DNA of 64,000 nt from contig NZ_JASZYF010000001.1 in NCBI RefSeq assembly GCF_030317115.1, forward strand, positions 744,001-808,000, read 5' to 3'. The notes below the pieces were generated by a model, which did no database searches, had not been told where the DNA came from, and worked only from the letters and a program-made list of their open reading frames with translations. Below are positions 50,163-58,463 of the stretch, one piece after another (within the stretch, counting starts at the first letter, position 1; each line of letters opens with the position of its first letter). Source of the DNA: Variovorax gracilis. GTDB taxonomy: Bacteria; Pseudomonadota; Gammaproteobacteria; Burkholderiales; Burkholderiaceae_C. The position numbers and the translations under genes are program-made.

Positions 50163-50778
50163 CGAGGAAGCCATCGACACCGTCGCGATGATCGAGTCGC
50201 GGCGCCGCCGTGGCGACCATCGCCTCGACCCTGTCCGCTTTCGCTTCATCGAGGCATTGGCCAAGCGGTCGGCCACTTACGGTGGTGACGCGCGGCGCAT
50301 CCTCGACGACAGGGTCGCCCAGTTGCTCGCAGCGTATGCCGAGGATCTGGAGAAGACCCCGTGTGCCGACGGCAGCATCATGAAGCACAGCGGAAAGGTG
50401 CCGCGCCATCGCGGCGCGCTCGGAGCGCTCGTCGATCAAATGGGCCAGCATGCGTCACCCTTGGGCGACGCGCCGGGCGCCAGGGATGAACTGAAGACGC
50501 TCACGCAGTTCAGAAGCACCTGGTCGCGGCTCAGCGCCGATCGAAGGCTGACGCAGTCGGAGGCGACGGTGCCGCAGAATGCCGGCCCCCTCAACTCGCA
50601 CCATCTCGTGCATCGATCGCTCCGGCTGATGCGCGACGTTTCGCCTGAATACCTCAGCCGGTTCATGTCGTATGTCGATGCCTTGCTGGGGCTCAACCAG
50701 TTGCACAGCGGCGGTGGCTCGGGCGGCGCGAACGCACCGCGCGTCGAGAAAAAAGCCGCCCGCGGCAAATCGGCCTGA
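50155..50778 (+). CDS. DUF2894 protein
   Basis: 207 residues, soluble and helical: IESRRRRGDHRLDPVRFRFI, RRILDDRVAQLLAAYAEDL, LKTLTQFRSTWSRLSADRR, with a basic low-complexity C-terminus. Matches DUF2894 as I know it. GTG 50155 overlaps the end of the OmpA-domain gene by 8 bp. Function unknown; coupling indicates that it works with the MotA/MotB-like pair. Confidence 0.82.
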   Translation: MSSEEAIDTVAMIESRRRRGDHRLDPVRFRFIEALAKRSATYGGDARRILDDRVAQLLAAYAEDLEKTPCADGSIMKHSGKVPRHRGALGALVDQMGQHASPLGDAPGARDELKTLTQFRSTWSRLSADRRLTQSEATVPQNAGPLNSHHLVHRSLRLMRDVSPEYLSRFMSYVDALLGLNQLHSGGGSGGANAPRVEKKAARGKSA

Positions 50779-50784
50779 CCCCGT

Positions 50785-52518
50785 CTATTGCATCTTCTTC
50801 AGATTGCCGATGCGCACCAGCATCTCGGTGAACATCTGCATGTCCGCGTCGAGGTCGGCGATCTCCTTGAATTCCTTGGCGTTGTGCGCCGTGTACTTCT
50901 TGCCGGGCATGGCCGGCCCGAAGTTGATGGCGTTCGGCATCAGCTTGGCGGTGGTGCTGCCGGCGGTCGGTACGGGCTGGGCCTCGAGGCCGGTGGTGTC
51001 GCCGAAGATGTTGAGCAGGGTCGACAGCCAAGCGCCTTTGGGATCGCGCGCCATCCAGTCGCCCTGCTGGTAGTCGATCTCGACCTTGGCCTGGTTCGCA
51101 GCGGCCCAGGCATTGATCTTCTCGTTGATGGCCTGCGTCAGCTTCTCCGGCGTGTTGCCACGGGGCATGCGCACATTCGCGGTGACCTCGAGCCTGCCAT
51201 CCTTCTCGCGAATGAGGTTGGGCGACATCGTCAGCGGTCCCATGAAAGCGTCGCCGTAGCCCACGCCCATCTTTTCGCCGAGGTAGCCGGTGCCGTAGAG
51301 ATCGTTCAGATACTTGATGGCCTTGGTGTACTGATTGCCGCCCGTCACCATGGCGGACTCCTGAAGGAAGAGCGCGAGACGCGGCAGGGGGTTGACGCCC
51401 TCCTCCGGCCGCGAACCATGCGCTGACACGCCTGTGACCTTCACTTCCACGCTGTCGGGTTGCTTGAGGATGTCGATGCCGAACTTGCCGCCTTGGCCTT
51501 CGTACTTCTGGACGAAAGGCATCTTTGCGAACTCCAGCCGAGCGGCGACCTGTGTCAGGTCACCGCCTCTCAGCGTGGCCGTGGCCGTCTGCGGGACGGC
51601 GTTGGCCGCGGCCGAGCCGGTCATGGCGGTAACGAAGGTGCGAGCGGCATTGCTGCCATCGGCTTCGTCGACCGGGAAGAAGACCTTCAACGCGCCCGAG
51701 CCCTTTTCCGCGACGACAGCCGGGTACTTGCTGTCGAGCACGATGTTGTAGTCGGGCAATGGCGTCTTTGCCCGGTAGTACTTCATGCCATCGCCGCCCG
51801 TTTCCTCGGTGGTCTCGATCATGAGGCGGATGGTGCGGTCGAGCGGCAGGCCGCTTTCCTTCACGGCCTTCATCGCGTACATCACTGCTGCGATGGAGCC
51901 CTTGTCGTCGATGGTGCCGCGGCCGTAGAGATAGTCGCCCACGCGGGTCATCTTGAAGGGGTCGAGCCGTGTGCCATCGTCGAGCACCCATTCGTCCGCA
52001 ATGACGGGCACGACGTCGGCATGGGTCAGGATGCCGAACTCCTCCTGGCCGCGACCCGGCAGCTTGACCTCGAAGATCCGGTTGTCGACGTTGCGGTACT
52101 GCAGGCCGAAGTCCCCGGCCATCTTCTCGATGAGCTGGCCGAACTCGACGATGGGCTTGCTCTCGTGCGGCGGCACCTTCTCCTCGCGCACCGTCGGCAG
52201 CGCCACCATGGCCTCGATGGAAGAAATCACCGCCTTCTGGTCGTGCAGGCGGTTGTAGAGGCCGAGCAGCCGGCCGATGTTGGTCAGGTCGTCGCCTGCG
52301 AGCGGCGCCTTCTTCTGGTACGCGGCGATGCTGGCCTTGAGCCTCGGGTCCGCCTTTGCGGCTTGCGCGAGGAATGCCCTGAAGCTGGATGAAGGCGTGG
52401 CCTGCTGGATCGCGGCCAGCTTGTCGAGTTCAGGCTTCTTGAGCGTGTCGGCGAGCGATGGCTGGGCCAACGCAAGGGCGAGCACCGCCGACAGGACGGA
52501 GGGGAACGATCGATTCAT
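50785..52518 (-). CDS. Exported M20-family metallopeptidase
   Basis: 577 residues with signal peptide (cut near SLA/DT). Zinc site residues visible: His166 and Asp168 (LTHADVVP), bridging Asp204 (GRGTIDDKG), catalytic Glu pair 238-239 (IETTEETGG), and a late His in KKYTAHNAKEF. It is a dipeptidase/carboxypeptidase-type enzyme of the PepV/carnosinase group in the periplasm. ATG 52518 is chosen because it begins the signal peptide. Convergent with the DUF2894 gene. Confidence 0.92.
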   Translation of the reverse strand: MNRSFPSVLSAVLALALAQPSLADTLKKPELDKLAAIQQATPSSSFRAFLAQAAKADPRLKASIAAYQKKAPLAGDDLTNIGRLLGLYNRLHDQKAVISSIEAMVALPTVREEKVPPHESKPIVEFGQLIEKMAGDFGLQYRNVDNRIFEVKLPGRGQEEFGILTHADVVPVIADEWVLDDGTRLDPFKMTRVGDYLYGRGTIDDKGSIAAVMYAMKAVKESGLPLDRTIRLMIETTEETGGDGMKYYRAKTPLPDYNIVLDSKYPAVVAEKGSGALKVFFPVDEADGSNAARTFVTAMTGSAAANAVPQTATATLRGGDLTQVAARLEFAKMPFVQKYEGQGGKFGIDILKQPDSVEVKVTGVSAHGSRPEEGVNPLPRLALFLQESAMVTGGNQYTKAIKYLNDLYGTGYLGEKMGVGYGDAFMGPLTMSPNLIREKDGRLEVTANVRMPRGNTPEKLTQAINEKINAWAAANQAKVEIDYQQGDWMARDPKGAWLSTLLNIFGDTTGLEAQPVPTAGSTTAKLMPNAINFGPAMPGKKYTAHNAKEFKEIADLDADMQMFTEMLVRIGNLKKMQ

Positions 52519-53368
52519 GACGGGGTCCGGATTCGGAGAATGTGCGTAGGCGTGCGAGTCTACGCACCCGTCGAGCTGGCCCCCTCTGCTTTCCCATGAC
52601 GCCGGAAGAGTTGCGTACACGGGCTGCGCTGCAGCCAGGTCCGGAGCTATCCGGGTCCAGAGCGATTGCGTCGCCCGCTTTGCCGTTCTCGTTGACGACG
52701 AATGCTGTCTTTTTTCTAGCCACAAAACTCCCCTGTTAATTCAAAAACAACGATGACACCGGACGGCTTCCAGGAAATGAATCCCGCAACCCGGCGAAAA
52801 CTCAAGATGATTTGCCGGAATGCATCCGCATCCGCAGGCTGCAACGCTGAGGGCGTACACGGCATCGACCGAAGAAACTCGCCATGCCGGCCAACCGGCC
52901 CCGCTCTGATGGCATTGCAGTGACGTACCAGCCAGGACGCTTGGCGAACTCGGCACGCCTACCCACTACGGGCGCCGGCCACTTTATGGAGCGGCGCACA
53001 AGCTAAAAATAAGAAAAGTCCGATCTCCCGAAAACAAGAGAAGACTTCGATATTTGGAGAAATTTCTTGGGAACTTTCGGCGGGATATCGGTCAGCCGAG
53101 TTCAGCTCGGAAAAGGGTCCTGGCGACACTTCAGTTGTCGTCGGCATTGATTTTTTTCGGCCTCTGCAAAGTCGATCGCGCCTTGAAAATTCACTCGATC
53201 AAGGACGCTTCGAACCGATCCCGATGTGCAGGAACGTCCGACCGAAGACGCGGAGTCGGCAAGTTGACCGTCGCCACTGGCAAAAAGTAGGCGCCCGCTG
53301 GCAGACATCTCGCCGCCGCAATGCGCATATTCGAAAGATTGCGTTTTCACGCCTCTGGAGAGCAACGA
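52519..53368. other. Gene-poor gap of about 850 bp
   Basis: No gene is supported. The left part has a GTG-started minus frame (52430-52723) with a good GGGGAG site but it runs into the peptidase gene. The middle (about 52990-53180) is AT-rich with a weak hairpin (CGACA/TGTCG) and a run of seven T at about 53148. The right end carries the leader of the zinc-ribbon gene. Confidence 0.5.
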
Positions 53369-54103
53369 ATGCCGGTGATTTGCGCTGTCTGCAATACCGA
53401 GAACCGCGACGCCGCGATGTTCTGTCATGGCTGCGCGCGCAAGTTGCCCGCCTTCGCGGCGACCGGACCTTCGCTGCTGGATGCGATGAAGCCGATGTCG
53501 GGCGTCGCGTCGCCCTTCGCGTCCCGCGCAACGGACGAGCCGGGCCACGTGACGATCTCTGCTGAAATGCGCAGGTTCTGGATTCGCATTGGCCTGCTCG
53601 TCATCGCCGCTGCGCTGGGCTTCTTCGGCTGGTTTGCCTACGTGACGCGCAAGATTCCCCTGCGCCCCCCGGAAACGGCGAAGGTGCTCCCTGCAGCGCC
53701 TGCTGCCCCATCCAGCCCGCCAGTGGCGACCGTCACGGCGGCTCCGAAATCGAAACCGCCGGAATCCCCAAGGCCCGCGGAGCCGGTGCCGCTCGGCAAC
53801 TCACTGGGCGCAGGAGAGGTCGAAGTTTCCTCGGGTCCGGCCACGGCGCCGGTGCAGCCGCCCGTCACCTTCGCACCCTCCCCTCCGCCCGAGCGCAGGC
53901 AGCCGCCGCGCGCAGCCCCCCCTCCTCGCGCGGTCGCGCTCGATCCCAGGAGCGGCTGCGAGACGCTCAATTTCATCTTCGCCGCCCGTTGCGAAGCCGC
54001 TCATTGCGACAAGCCGGAATACACCCGGCACCCGCGCTGCGACCTTGTGCGCGAGGAGCGCCGACGAGACGAGGCCCGGCGCAATCCGACACTGGGCTTC
54101 TGA
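53369..54103 (+). CDS. Zinc-ribbon membrane protein with Pro-rich linker and Cys-rich tail
   Basis: 244 residues. N-terminal zinc ribbon CAVC-(10)-CHGC (Cys5, 8, 19, 22), a transmembrane helix (71-92, WIRIGLLVIAAALGFFGWFA), a Pro/Ala-rich linker (about 100-200) and a C-terminal Cys-rich domain (GCETLNFIFAARCEAAHC and a further HPRC). The plan parallels the protein at 44686. GGAG eight bases before ATG 53369. Function unknown; the Pro-rich part probably spans the periplasm. Confidence 0.8.
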   Translation: MPVICAVCNTENRDAAMFCHGCARKLPAFAATGPSLLDAMKPMSGVASPFASRATDEPGHVTISAEMRRFWIRIGLLVIAAALGFFGWFAYVTRKIPLRPPETAKVLPAAPAAPSSPPVATVTAAPKSKPPESPRPAEPVPLGNSLGAGEVEVSSGPATAPVQPPVTFAPSPPPERRQPPRAAPPPRAVALDPRSGCETLNFIFAARCEAAHCDKPEYTRHPRCDLVREERRRDEARRNPTLGF

Positions 54104-54122
54104 ACAGCCGCTGCAGGCGGCA

Positions 54123-55538
54123 TCAACCACGGGCCGGCAACCAACTCCCATGAAAGCCGGATGGCACCCGGTGTGAAAGCTGAACGGCGGCGATCGGGCC
54201 ACCGGCCAGGGACTGCGCATCGAACACCGCCAGATCGCTGCGGCATTCGGCTGCGCGGTAGACGGTCGCCAGCAGCCAGCCCTCGCCCTCCTGCGCATCC
54301 GGCGCACGCGGGACGAATACAGGCTCGGACACGCGATCGCCCGGCGGCAGGTAATGCAGCGTGCGATGGCCCGTCACGGCGTCGTAGTGCGCCAGGCCTT
54401 CGTTGCCCGCGCCGTGGCGAGCTTCGCGCTGGCAGGCATACCAGCCATGTCGGTACGGCAATCCAGCGCGGCGCTCGTCGATGCGCGGAAACTCGCCGGG
54501 GAGGTCGTCCAGCGGTTGCTGCTCGAAGCGGTTGCCGGGTGCCGCGAGATCGAAAGTCCAACGGCACAGGCGCGCCACGCTGCGCAGCGGATCGGTCGGC
54601 CGTCCATCGGGATACGGGAACAGCGGCGGCTCGTCATAGCGCATCACGTCGGCCACGATGCGCAGACCGCCGCACTCGTCCCGCTCCTCCCATGCATTCA
54701 TCACATGGAAGACATAGCCTGCATCGCCTTCGAACCAGCGGATGTCCTCGACGCGGCCGTCGCGCGGCATCACGCCGACCCGGGCGCCGAGTTCCGGCTC
54801 CCACGCGAAGGGTGGCAGCCCTCGCTGCGCGCGGGGCATGCTGGCCGACAGCGGCAGCACGGGAAACAGCACATGCCTCTCGGTCACGGCGAAGTCGTGC
54901 ACCATGCTCGCGTAGGGCGCCTCGAAGCGATCGAATCGCGTCACGCGGCCTGACTTGTCGATCGCGCCATAGGTCATGCCGCTGGACAACGGCCCAGTGG
55001 TGCCGTAGCCGAAAAAGAGCATCTCGCCGGTCAACGGATCGGTCTTGGGATGCGCGGTGAAGGGGCCGTTCAAGGCACCGCCGAAGTCGAAGGGCCCGCG
55101 CGTGGCAAGCGTGACTGGATCGATCTCGATCGGCAGATGCGCTTCCTCCAATGCGAGCAGCCGGCCTGCATGCCATGCGACGTGGGTGTTGGCGACCCCC
55201 TCATCCGCAACGTCGGCAGCGGCGCCATCGCCCTCCTTGGGCCGACCGAAGCCGTCGAACAGACGGCGACCGGCCTCGTGCTCGGCCTTCCAGTGGGCGG
55301 TCCGGACCCAGCGATTGCGGTAGCTCGCGCGGCCATTGGCCAGCTCGAATGCGTGCAACATGCCGTCGCCGCCAAACAGGTGCGCGTCGGCACTCGGGAA
55401 CTGTGGATTCGGGCCGTTGCGATACAGCGTGCCGTTCAGGCCGGCAGGCAGTTCGCCCACGATCGGCAAGAAGGCGGCTTCAGCCTCGAAGGTGATCGGA
55501 GCGCCGTTCACGCGCCGAGGGGGTGCTTCCTGGGTCAT
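54123..55538 (-). CDS. Carotenoid oxygenase family protein
   Basis: 471 residues, seven-bladed propeller iron dioxygenase. The four iron-binding His are visible: His163 (TAHPKTD), His214 (MVHDFAVTE), His278 (VFHVMNAWEE) and the C-terminal His in SGFHGSW. Relatives split stilbenes, lignostilbene or apocarotenoids; with no carotenoid genes nearby a plant phenolic is plausible. GAGGA seven bases before ATG 55538. Divergent from a TetR gene whose operators lie in the shared promoter region. Confidence 0.92.
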   Translation of the reverse strand: MTQEAPPRRVNGAPITFEAEAAFLPIVGELPAGLNGTLYRNGPNPQFPSADAHLFGGDGMLHAFELANGRASYRNRWVRTAHWKAEHEAGRRLFDGFGRPKEGDGAAADVADEGVANTHVAWHAGRLLALEEAHLPIEIDPVTLATRGPFDFGGALNGPFTAHPKTDPLTGEMLFFGYGTTGPLSSGMTYGAIDKSGRVTRFDRFEAPYASMVHDFAVTERHVLFPVLPLSASMPRAQRGLPPFAWEPELGARVGVMPRDGRVEDIRWFEGDAGYVFHVMNAWEERDECGGLRIVADVMRYDEPPLFPYPDGRPTDPLRSVARLCRWTFDLAAPGNRFEQQPLDDLPGEFPRIDERRAGLPYRHGWYACQREARHGAGNEGLAHYDAVTGHRTLHYLPPGDRVSEPVFVPRAPDAQEGEGWLLATVYRAAECRSDLAVFDAQSLAGGPIAAVQLSHRVPSGFHGSWLPARG

Positions 55539-55558
55539 GGCGAATTCCTCGAAGTTGA

Positions 55559-55575
55559 TATTGACGCTGTCAATA
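55559..55575. promoter_or_regulatory. TetR operator 1
   Basis: Perfect palindrome TATTGAC-GCT-GTCAATA in the carotenoid oxygenase leader. It shares ATTGAC...GTCAAT with a second copy 55 bp away. Confidence 0.82.
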
Positions 55576-55613
55576 CCCAGATTGGAAAACGGTCGCGAAG
55601 CAAAGTCAAGTAA

Positions 55614-55630
55614 AATTGACGGCGTCAATA
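55614..55630. promoter_or_regulatory. TetR operator 2
   Basis: AATTGAC-GGC-GTCAATA: same 6-bp arms and 3-bp centre as operator 1, 33 bp before the TetR start. Two copies in one divergent spacer indicate control of both genes by the TetR protein. Confidence 0.82.
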
Positions 55631-55662
55631 TCAATGCGCGCCGCCACCCGCTTCCGCTCGCC

Positions 55663-56343
55663 ATGCCAGTTCCGCCCAAGAAGATCCAGCGCGAAAGCAC
55701 ACCTGCCCCACGCACGCGGCGCAAAGCCCCCGCTGCGCCCTATCACCACGGGGCGCTGCATGCTGCCTTGCTTGCAGCGGCACAGGATCTCCTCGAGAGT
55801 CAGGGCCTCGAGGGCCTGACCTTGCGCGCCGCCGCACGAGCGGCGGGCGTCTCGCACGCGGCCCCGAAGAATCACTTCGGTGACCTGACCGGCCTGCTGA
55901 GCGAATTGGCGGCGGTGGGCTTCCGCCAGTTCGCCGATGCGCTGCGGGTTGCGGCCGCTGACCATGCTGCCTCTTCACCTGCGCGCTTCGAAGCCATCGG
56001 CCACGCCTATGTCGCCTTCGCGCGCGAGCACCCCGCGATGTTCCTGCTGATGTTTCGCGGCGAGCGGCTCGACATGGAACGGCCCGCCTTGCGGGAGGCG
56101 ATCGAGTTGGCCCGTCAGGCGCTGGCCGGCGCCGCTGCGGAGCGCCTTGGGCTGGCGCAGGAAACAGGGGCACCCGTCACTCCCGATCAAAGCGCAACCA
56201 TGGTCGCGGCGTGGTCGCTGGTGCACGGCTTCGCCATGCTGTTGATCGACGGTCGTTTGAATCCGGTGCTGTCTCGCTGGCCCGAAGGCACCGATTGGCA
56301 GACCTTGCTTGCCGCCGTGTTCAATTCGCGACGCGCGCGATGA
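55663..56343 (+). CDS. TetR-family regulator
   Basis: 226 residues. Basic N-terminal tail, then helix-turn-helix (LRAAARAAGVSHAAPKNHF), and a WHG-type C-terminal domain (FLLMFRGERLDMERPALREA). It most likely represses the divergent carotenoid oxygenase gene and itself through the two palindromes; the ligand may be the oxygenase substrate. ATG 55663 avoids the upstream operator region. Confidence 0.92.
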   Translation: MPVPPKKIQRESTPAPRTRRKAPAAPYHHGALHAALLAAAQDLLESQGLEGLTLRAAARAAGVSHAAPKNHFGDLTGLLSELAAVGFRQFADALRVAAADHAASSPARFEAIGHAYVAFAREHPAMFLLMFRGERLDMERPALREAIELARQALAGAAAERLGLAQETGAPVTPDQSATMVAAWSLVHGFAMLLIDGRLNPVLSRWPEGTDWQTLLAAVFNSRRAR

Positions 56344-56398
56344 CGCCTCGCATCGTCGTCACGGGGCGCGAAGCCCGACCCTGATGTCTCTTCGCGCT

Positions 56399-57298
56399 TC
56401 AGGCGGGCTTGGACTGCACCAGCTTGATGACGCTCGAGAAATCGAGAGCGCCATGCCCGGCCAGGCTGTGCGCCGCATAGAGATTGCGCGCCAGTCCGCC
56501 TAGCGGCGTGGCGGCGCGCACTGCGGCAGCGTTCTCCTGCGCAAGGCCGAGATCCTTGAGCATCAGGTCGGTGCCGAAGCCGCCCGCATAGCCCTTGGAG
56601 GCTGGTGCGGTCTCCATCACGCCGGGGAGCGGGTTGTACTTTTCAAGGGCCCAGTTGCCGCCCGAGCTCCGTCGCATGATCTCGGACAGCACCTTCGGAT
56701 CGAGCCCGTTGGCAACACCGAGCGCGATCGCTTCGGACGTGCCGATCATGAGGATGCCCAGCAGCATGTTGTTGCAGATCTTCGCGGTCTGGCCCGCGCC
56801 GGCGCCGCCGGCGTGGAAGATGTTGGCTCCCATCTTCTCGAGCACGGGCCGCGCCCGTTCGAGGTCGGCTTCCGAGCCGCCGACCATGAAGGTCAACGTG
56901 CCGGCGATGGCACCGCCCGTGCCACCCGACACGGGCGCATCGATCACGGCCACGCCGCGCTTCCCACCTGCCTCGGCCACCTTGCGCGAGGTCGCGGCGG
57001 CAATGGTGCTGCTGTCGATCACCAGCGTGCCCACGGGAATGTGTTCAAGCAGCCCGGGCTTGCCGTCGCTGCCGAGATAGAGCGCCTCGACGTGCTGGCT
57101 CGCCGGCAGCATGCTGATCACCACTTCGGCGCCGGCCAGCGTTTCAGCAGCGGACTTGGCGATGGACACGCCCTCGGCGCCAAGCTTCTTGCAAGCGTCA
57201 GTCGACAGGTCGAAGGCACTGACCGCATGTCCGGCCTTGTGCAGGTTCAATGCCATCGGGCCGCCCATGTTGCCCAGGCCGATGAATGCGATCTTCAT
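56399..57298 (-). CDS. mmsB: 3-hydroxyisobutyrate dehydrogenase
   Basis: 299 residues. NAD-binding GLGNMGGPMA (7-16), substrate loop DAPVSGGTGGA, catalytic Lys in GAGQTAKICNN and GNWALEKYNP. Oxidises 3-hydroxyisobutyrate to methylmalonate semialdehyde in valine breakdown. GGAG nine bases before ATG 57298. Last gene of the mmsA-acd-ech-mmsB unit, 34 bp after the preceding gene. Confidence 0.95.
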   Translation of the reverse strand: MKIAFIGLGNMGGPMALNLHKAGHAVSAFDLSTDACKKLGAEGVSIAKSAAETLAGAEVVISMLPASQHVEALYLGSDGKPGLLEHIPVGTLVIDSSTIAAATSRKVAEAGGKRGVAVIDAPVSGGTGGAIAGTLTFMVGGSEADLERARPVLEKMGANIFHAGGAGAGQTAKICNNMLLGILMIGTSEAIALGVANGLDPKVLSEIMRRSSGGNWALEKYNPLPGVMETAPASKGYAGGFGTDLMLKDLGLAQENAAAVRAATPLGGLARNLYAAHSLAGHGALDFSSVIKLVQSKPA

Positions 57299-57332
57299 GT
57301 GATGTGTCTCCGTTGGTTCTGTGAGGTCGGGC

Positions 57333-58448
57333 TCAGACGAGCGCGGCGAGCGGATGCGGGCCTTCGGTGCGCACACGCAAGTGGTCTTCGACGAATTCGG
57401 GCGTGATCTCTTCGAGCGTCGCCGGGCTCCAGCGCGGATTGCGGTCCTTGTCGATCAGCACCGCGCGAATGCCCTCCGCGAAGTCCTTGTGGGCGCAGAA
57501 ACCGAGCGAAGCCCAGTATTCCAGCCGGAACACCTCCGCCAGCGACATGCGCGGCACGCGCTGCCAGAGTTCGAAGGACAAGGCGGCCGAACTGGGCGCC
57601 CCCTTGGCGAAAGTCTTGGCGGCCGACTGCAGCCAGGGGTCATCGGATGACAGCTCGCGCAGGCGCTTCGCGATATCGAGCAGGTCGTCGCCAGCCATGA
57701 GTTGATTGATGGCGTCGAAATGCTCGCGCACCTTGGATGGCTGCTTCTCCGCGCCTTCGCCGGCCTGCGCGAGAAGGCGCGACAGCGAGGCACGATCGGC
57801 CTTGGCCTCGCCCGTCCACGCGTGGGTCGAGATGGCTTCCAGCAACTGTGCCTTGCGCTCCTGCGGCACCACGATGTCGGCCAGGCCGCAGAAGATCGCA
57901 TCCGCCGCATTGAGCGGCGCCGCAGTCAGCGCGAGGAACAGCCCGATCCGGCCTGGCGTGCGGCGAAGGAACCAGCTGCCGCCGACATCGGGGTAGAGGC
58001 CGATGCTGATCTCGGGCATCGCAATGCGGCTCTGCAAGGTGACGACGCGGTGCGACGCGCCCGCCATGAGACCCACGCCGCCGCCCATCACGATGCCGTG
58101 GCCCCAGCACAGGAATGGCTTCGCAAAGGTGTGGATCAGGTGGTCGAGTTCGTACTCCTCGCTGAAGAAGCTCTCGGCGTAGGTGTTGCGCGCAGGCCCG
58201 CATTCAAGCAGCGTCTGGTAGAGCTGACGCAGGTCGCCGCCTGCGCAGAAGGCTTTCTCGCCGCTGGCGTCCAGCAGCACGCCGACGATGCCGTCGTCCC
58301 GAGCCCATTCGCGCAGTTGGGGAATGAGCAGACGCACCATGTCCACCGACAGCGCATTGAGCGAAGCAGGTGCGTTGAGAGTGGCGACGCCGAAGCGCTT
58401 GCCGTTGGATGCCTTGATTTCCTTGAAGAGGACGACGGGTTCAGTCAT
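57333..58448 (-). CDS. 3-hydroxyisobutyryl-CoA hydrolase / enoyl-CoA hydratase family protein
   Basis: 371 residues, longer than simple crotonases and typical of 3-hydroxyisobutyryl-CoA hydrolases. Oxyanion motifs CAGGDLRQL and GGGVGLMAG, and the hydrolase hallmark MPEISIGLYPDVGGSWFL with Glu and Asp. It releases 3-hydroxyisobutyrate from its CoA ester, feeding MmsB. Operon position between acyl-CoA dehydrogenase (15 bp gap) and mmsB fits. Confidence 0.93.
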   Translation of the reverse strand: MTEPVVLFKEIKASNGKRFGVATLNAPASLNALSVDMVRLLIPQLREWARDDGIVGVLLDASGEKAFCAGGDLRQLYQTLLECGPARNTYAESFFSEEYELDHLIHTFAKPFLCWGHGIVMGGGVGLMAGASHRVVTLQSRIAMPEISIGLYPDVGGSWFLRRTPGRIGLFLALTAAPLNAADAIFCGLADIVVPQERKAQLLEAISTHAWTGEAKADRASLSRLLAQAGEGAEKQPSKVREHFDAINQLMAGDDLLDIAKRLRELSSDDPWLQSAAKTFAKGAPSSAALSFELWQRVPRMSLAEVFRLEYWASLGFCAHKDFAEGIRAVLIDKDRNPRWSPATLEEITPEFVEDHLRVRTEGPHPLAALV

Positions 58449-58463
58449 GTTCGCTTAAGAGAT

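Noticed and set aside
46728-50778. Known Zorya defence system
   Set aside because: No ZorC, ZorD helicase or ZorE nuclease genes are adjacent; only the stator-like pair resembles Zorya.
52430-52723. 97-codon minus frame MARKKTAF as a gene
   Set aside because: Good ribosome site but runs over the peptidase start and loses protein-like composition; kept only as an observation.
54104-54122. GCCGC/GCGGC hairpin as terminator
   Set aside because: Short stem with no T-run on either strand.
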